64,000 nucleotides of DNA from Flavobacterium sp. GTDB taxonomy: Bacteria > Bacteroidota > Bacteroidia > Flavobacteriales > Flavobacteriaceae. Location of the stretch: contig JAGYJR010000002.1 of assembly GCA_018401995.1 (NCBI GenBank), forward strand, positions 124,001-188,000. Direction: 5' to 3'. The position numbers and the translations under genes were made by a program. Positions 61,379 to 64,000 of this stretch are shown in pieces. The notes beneath the pieces are model-generated. The model was given only the letters and a program-made list of their open reading frames with translations, searched no databases and was not told the DNA's origin. Numbering within the stretch: the first letter of the stretch is position 1; each line of letters opens with the position of its first letter.

Positions 61379-63040
61379 ATGAAAAATAAATTTATATACT
61401 TAGCTGTTTTAGCTGCTTTTGGTTTTGCTTCGTGTGAGCCAGAATTTGAAAATGAAGTTAATGCAGATTATACCGCAGGTGAAGCTGATTTTACTTCTTA
61501 TGTTGCTATTGGTAATTCATTAACTGCTGGATATATGGACGGAACAGTTTATCGTTCTGGCCAACAATATTCATTCCCTAATTTATTAGCTCAAAAATTT
61601 GCATTAGTTGGTGGGGGAGAATTTACTCAGCCATCTTTTGCGGATGATATTAACAATGTTGGAGGTTTAAATTTAGGAGGATTTCCAATTGCTTCTTCAA
61701 GATTAATTATTGATGCTTCTCAAGGACGTCCTGAAAATATAGCTGGAACTATTGGAATTGAAGTTTCTGCTTTACAAGCAACAGCTTATAACAATATGGG
61801 AGTTCCTGGTGCAAAATCATTTCATCTAGTAGCTCCTGGTTATGGAAATGTAGCTGGAGTTGCTTTAGGACAGTCAAATCCTTATTTTGTGCGTCATGCA
61901 ACTTCGCCTTCAGCTACAGTTTTAGGAGATGCTATGACTAAAAATCCAACATTCTTCACCAATTGGATTGGTGCCAATGATGTGTTGTCTTATGCAACAA
62001 ACGGTGGGGCTCTAACAACTGGTGATGGTAATACAGCAGCCGAGGATCATAATTCAACAGGTAATACAAATCCGGCTACTTATGGAAGTAATGATATTAC
62101 TAATTCTAATGTATTTGCTAGTGTTTATTCTACATTAATTACAACATTAACTAGTGGTGGTGCAAAAGGAGTTGTGGCTACGGTTCCAAGTGTTACTTCT
62201 ATTCCTTATTTCACTACTGTTCCTTATGCGCCATTAACTGCTCAAAGTTTAGGTGCTGGTTTGGTTCCAGCTGGAAGTGATACAGCTACTCAGATTGCAG
62301 CTGGTACAGCAGCAATGAACCAATTAAATACTGCTTTATATAATAATTTAGATGCAGTTTTTACTGCTTTTAGTGAGCCAAATAGAGTTAATCCATTGAA
62401 TCCTAACACAGCAAATCCTATTTTAATATGGGATGTAGATGCTGCTGATAGAACTGCTGAAATTACAGGGGGCTTAATGATGCAAGGAGTTCCTGCGCCA
62501 GTGGCTGCTGAAATTGGAGCTGCCTTTGGTAAAGCGCGCCAAGCTACAGCTAACGATTTAGTTGTTTTACCTGCTTCAGGTGTTATTGGAACACCAAATG
62601 CAAATGCAACGGCAACATTAGTATCTTTAGGAGCAAATCTTAATGGAGTTTCTTATCCAATGGCTAACAGATGGGTATTAACTTCTAACGAACAAACTAA
62701 GGTTGCTTCTGCTACTACAGCTTATAATAATGCTATTATTTCAATTGCTACAGCGAATGATTTAGCGATTGCGGATATGAACGCAATATTAAATGAATTA
62801 GTTTCAGGTTTAAGAATTGAAACAGGACAAGTGTATACTGCTAATTATTTTAGTGGTTCTTCAACTGAAGGTCTAGTTCTTTTCTCTTTAGACGGGGTAC
62901 ATCCAAATGCAAGAGGTTATTCTGTAATTGCTAATGAAATAATAAAAGTAATTAATAGACATTACAATGCTAATTTGCCTTTAAATAATCCATCTTATTT
63001 TCCTGGTATAAATATATTGCCCGTAAATAATCCTATTTAA
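61379..63040 (+). CDS. SGNH/GDSL hydrolase family lipoprotein
   Basis: Surface or periplasmic lipoprotein with an SGNH/GDSL esterase fold, 553 residues. ATG 61379 gives a lipoprotein signal (VLAAFGFASC, lipid Cys near residue 17). The nucleophile block is VAIGNSLTAGYM (Ser in GNSL), the Asn block is IGANDVL, and the catalytic Asp-His block is DGVHPNARGYSVIANE near the C-terminus. The middle of the protein is longer than simple GDSL enzymes. It follows the fadL-like gene and ends in a terminator at 63054. Confidence 0.88.
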   Translation: MKNKFIYLAVLAAFGFASCEPEFENEVNADYTAGEADFTSYVAIGNSLTAGYMDGTVYRSGQQYSFPNLLAQKFALVGGGEFTQPSFADDINNVGGLNLGGFPIASSRLIIDASQGRPENIAGTIGIEVSALQATAYNNMGVPGAKSFHLVAPGYGNVAGVALGQSNPYFVRHATSPSATVLGDAMTKNPTFFTNWIGANDVLSYATNGGALTTGDGNTAAEDHNSTGNTNPATYGSNDITNSNVFASVYSTLITTLTSGGAKGVVATVPSVTSIPYFTTVPYAPLTAQSLGAGLVPAGSDTATQIAAGTAAMNQLNTALYNNLDAVFTAFSEPNRVNPLNPNTANPILIWDVDAADRTAEITGGLMMQGVPAPVAAEIGAAFGKARQATANDLVVLPASGVIGTPNANATATLVSLGANLNGVSYPMANRWVLTSNEQTKVASATTAYNNAIISIATANDLAIADMNAILNELVSGLRIETGQVYTANYFSGSSTEGLVLFSLDGVHPNARGYSVIANEIIKVINRHYNANLPLNNPSYFPGINILPVNNPI

Positions 63041-63053
63041 TAAATTTTATTTT

Positions 63054-63089
63054 AAAAAAAAAGGCACCATTTTTGGTGTCTTTTTTTTT
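63054..63089 (+). terminator. Rho-independent terminator after the GDSL lipoprotein
   Basis: GGCACCA (63063-63069) pairs with TGGTGTC (63074-63080, one G-T pair), extended by A- and T-tracts. Confidence 0.85.
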
Positions 63090-63108
63090 AAAATTAAAAA
63101 AATAAAAA

Positions 63109-63453
63109 ATGAATTTACTTATTAAATTAGTAATCACAACTATTCTTGTGTTTGTTATTTCTTATTTCTTGCCTGGGATAACTGTTGTTGATTTAACAAC
63201 TGCATTAATTGTTGCAGCTGTATTAGGGATTTTGAATGTGTTTCTGAAACCAATTTTAATATTCTTAACCATTCCGGCAACAATAATCACTCTAGGATTG
63301 TTTCTTTTGGTAATTAATGCGGTTATTGTTTTAATTGCGGATCATTTCGTTTCTGGATTTCTGGTTTCTGGATTTTGGAGTGCTTTGTTTTTCAGTATTT
63401 TACTTTCTTTCGGACAATCTATAATGAATAAAATATTGATTAATGAAGAATAA
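63109..63453 (+). CDS. YvlD/phage holin 4-2 family membrane protein
   Basis: Small membrane protein of the YvlD (phage_holin_4_2) family. The 114-residue product has four hydrophobic helices (about 4-24, 28-48, 55-78, 85-107) with the family stretch LGILNVFLKPILIFLTIPAT and NAVIVLIADHFV. Despite the Pfam name it is a chromosomal protein with no phage neighbours; its role is unknown. It is preceded by a terminator and followed by a 238-base spacer before tig. Confidence 0.85.
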   Translation: MNLLIKLVITTILVFVISYFLPGITVVDLTTALIVAAVLGILNVFLKPILIFLTIPATIITLGLFLLVINAVIVLIADHFVSGFLVSGFWSALFFSILLSFGQSIMNKILINEE

Positions 63454-63469
63454 ATTATAGTATTCTGAA

Positions 63470-63567
63470 ATCGCCATAAATAAAGTTGTTTGCTTGCAAT
63501 TGAAAATCATCGAACACCTTATAAAATAAATGAATTGTGAGATAAACATCTATAACTAAATGGCGAT
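63470..63567. repeat. Inverted repeat ATCGCCAT / ATGGCGAT in the spacer before tig
   Basis: Eight-base arms at 63470-63477 and 63560-63567, 82 bases apart, in an otherwise AT-rich 238-base gap with no convincing reading frame. The GC content of the arms stands out. Purpose unknown. Confidence 0.4.
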
Positions 63568-63648
63568 ACCATATGTTACTTCTAAAAATAAAATTTAAAC
63601 ATATGAAATTCAATTGATTAAAAACTTGTTTCAGTTGTAAAAATTCTA

Positions 63649-63656
63649 TAATTTTG
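63649..63656 (+). promoter_or_regulatory. Predicted tig promoter (TAATTTTG, TTG at 63626)
   Basis: TAnnTTTG with a -33 TTG at 63626-63628, 20 bases upstream. The leader to ATG 63692 is about 35 bases. Confidence 0.58.
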
Positions 63657-63691
63657 CAACCCGAATTTCATGATATAAAAATAAAGAAATA

Positions 63692-64000
63692 ATGAACATT
63701 TCAAGATCTCAGGTGGATGCCTTAAATGCTATTGTAACAGTAGCAATTTCAAAAAATGATTACGCTGATAAAGTTGCTAAAGTGTTAGCAGATTACAGAA
63801 AAAATGCTAATATTCCTGGTTTTAGAAAAGGAGCTGTGCCAATGAGCTTGATTGAAAAGCAATATGGTAAATCAGTATTATTAGATGAAGTAAATAAAAT
63901 TTTACAAGCTTCTTTGAATGATTATTTAGTAGAAGAAAAGTTGGATATATTAGGAAATCCTCTTCCAAAAATCACAGAAGATTTTAATTGGGATAAAGAG
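63692..64000 (+). CDS. tig: Trigger factor (3' partial)
   Basis: Ribosome-bound chaperone and peptidyl-prolyl isomerase; only the first 103 codons are inside the window. The visible N-terminal ribosome-binding domain reads MNISRSQVDALNAIVTVAIS and contains the ribosome-docking motif IPGFRKGAVPMSLIEKQYG (GFRxG signature near residue 43). The C-terminal two thirds are cut off by the window end. Confidence 0.92.
   Translation, partial: MNISRSQVDALNAIVTVAISKNDYADKVAKVLADYRKNANIPGFRKGAVPMSLIEKQYGKSVLLDEVNKILQASLNDYLVEEKLDILGNPLPKITEDFNWDKE

Noticed and set aside
63109..63453. Phage holin as a sign of prophage
   Set aside because: The family name phage_holin_4_2 covers YvlD-like chromosomal proteins; no other phage genes are nearby.
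1..64000. tRNA, rRNA, insertion sequences, defence islands or biosynthetic clusters
   Set aside because: I looked for cloverleaf-like segments in spacers, transposase motifs and defence domains and saw none; the region is a conserved core segment.

Overview
The window is AT-rich chromosomal DNA from a member of the Bacteroidota, almost certainly a Flavobacterium-like member of the Flavobacteriaceae. The evidence is the type IX secretion/gliding gene sprA, a RemB-like gliding protein, a T9SS type B sorted surface protein paired with a PorP/SprF protein, an alternative complex III plus caa3-type oxidase, many TTG starts and lipoproteins, and repeated matches to the Bacteroidota -7 promoter element TAnnTTTG. 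I see no rRNA, tRNA, insertion sequence, prophage or CRISPR array. The region is gene-dense and no gene-free stretch exceeds about 240 bases.

Layout. (1) 1-9.6 kb: respiratory operon actB(partial)-actC-actD-actE-actF-coxB-coxA, closed by a strong terminator. (2) 9.7-15.6 kb: ruvB, queG, a DUF808 membrane protein, maeB (malic enzyme fused to a phosphotransacetylase-like domain) and ruvA. (3) 15.6-29.1 kb: sprA, gcvH, a VanZ-like gene, two TonB-like genes, deoC and a remB-like gene, then a local tandem duplication of a small membrane-protein gene in which each unit carries a copy of the remB 3' end. (4) 29.2-34.4 kb: second respiratory cluster with cyoE/ctaB, two subunit III genes, subunit IV, a cysteine-free SCO-like protein, SCO1, DUF420 and a small CxxC membrane protein. 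(5) 34.4-43.1 kb: DUF4403 lipoprotein, TolC, efflux adaptor, tsaB, dodecin, a PiT phosphate transporter with a helical C-terminal domain, and an NfuA-like protein. (6) 43.2-49.6 kb: an 1821-residue T9SS cargo protein with six 79-residue repeats and its PorP/SprF partner. (7) 49.7-58.4 kb: gamma-carbonic anhydrase, then a leftward block of murI, two OmpH/Skp genes, bamA, uppS, DUF6089, nadK and a CBS protein. (8) 58.5-64 kb: pdxJ, a hydrolase, a FadL-family protein with a GDSL lipoprotein, a YvlD-like protein and the start of tig.

How the genes work together. Regions 1 and 4 together give a quinol-to-oxygen chain (ACIII passing electrons to a caa3-type oxidase) with its assembly factors (heme O synthase, SCO, DUF420), split over two loci about 20 kb apart. 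SprA is the outer-membrane T9SS pore, and the large repeat protein with its SprF-like partner is a probable T9SS substrate. The bamA/skp/uppS block serves envelope biogenesis.

I did not find a convincing new defence, mobile or biosynthetic system. The most unusual local structures are the remB-tail/small-ORF tandem duplication (28.2-29.2 kb), three neighbouring proteins sharing a TonB-like domain with a C-x10-C signature, heptamer tandem repeats in a signal-peptide region, exact 237/474-bp repeats in the surface protein, and a terminator-like hairpin inside the start of queG. All assignments are from reading the sequence and family knowledge; no database search was run.
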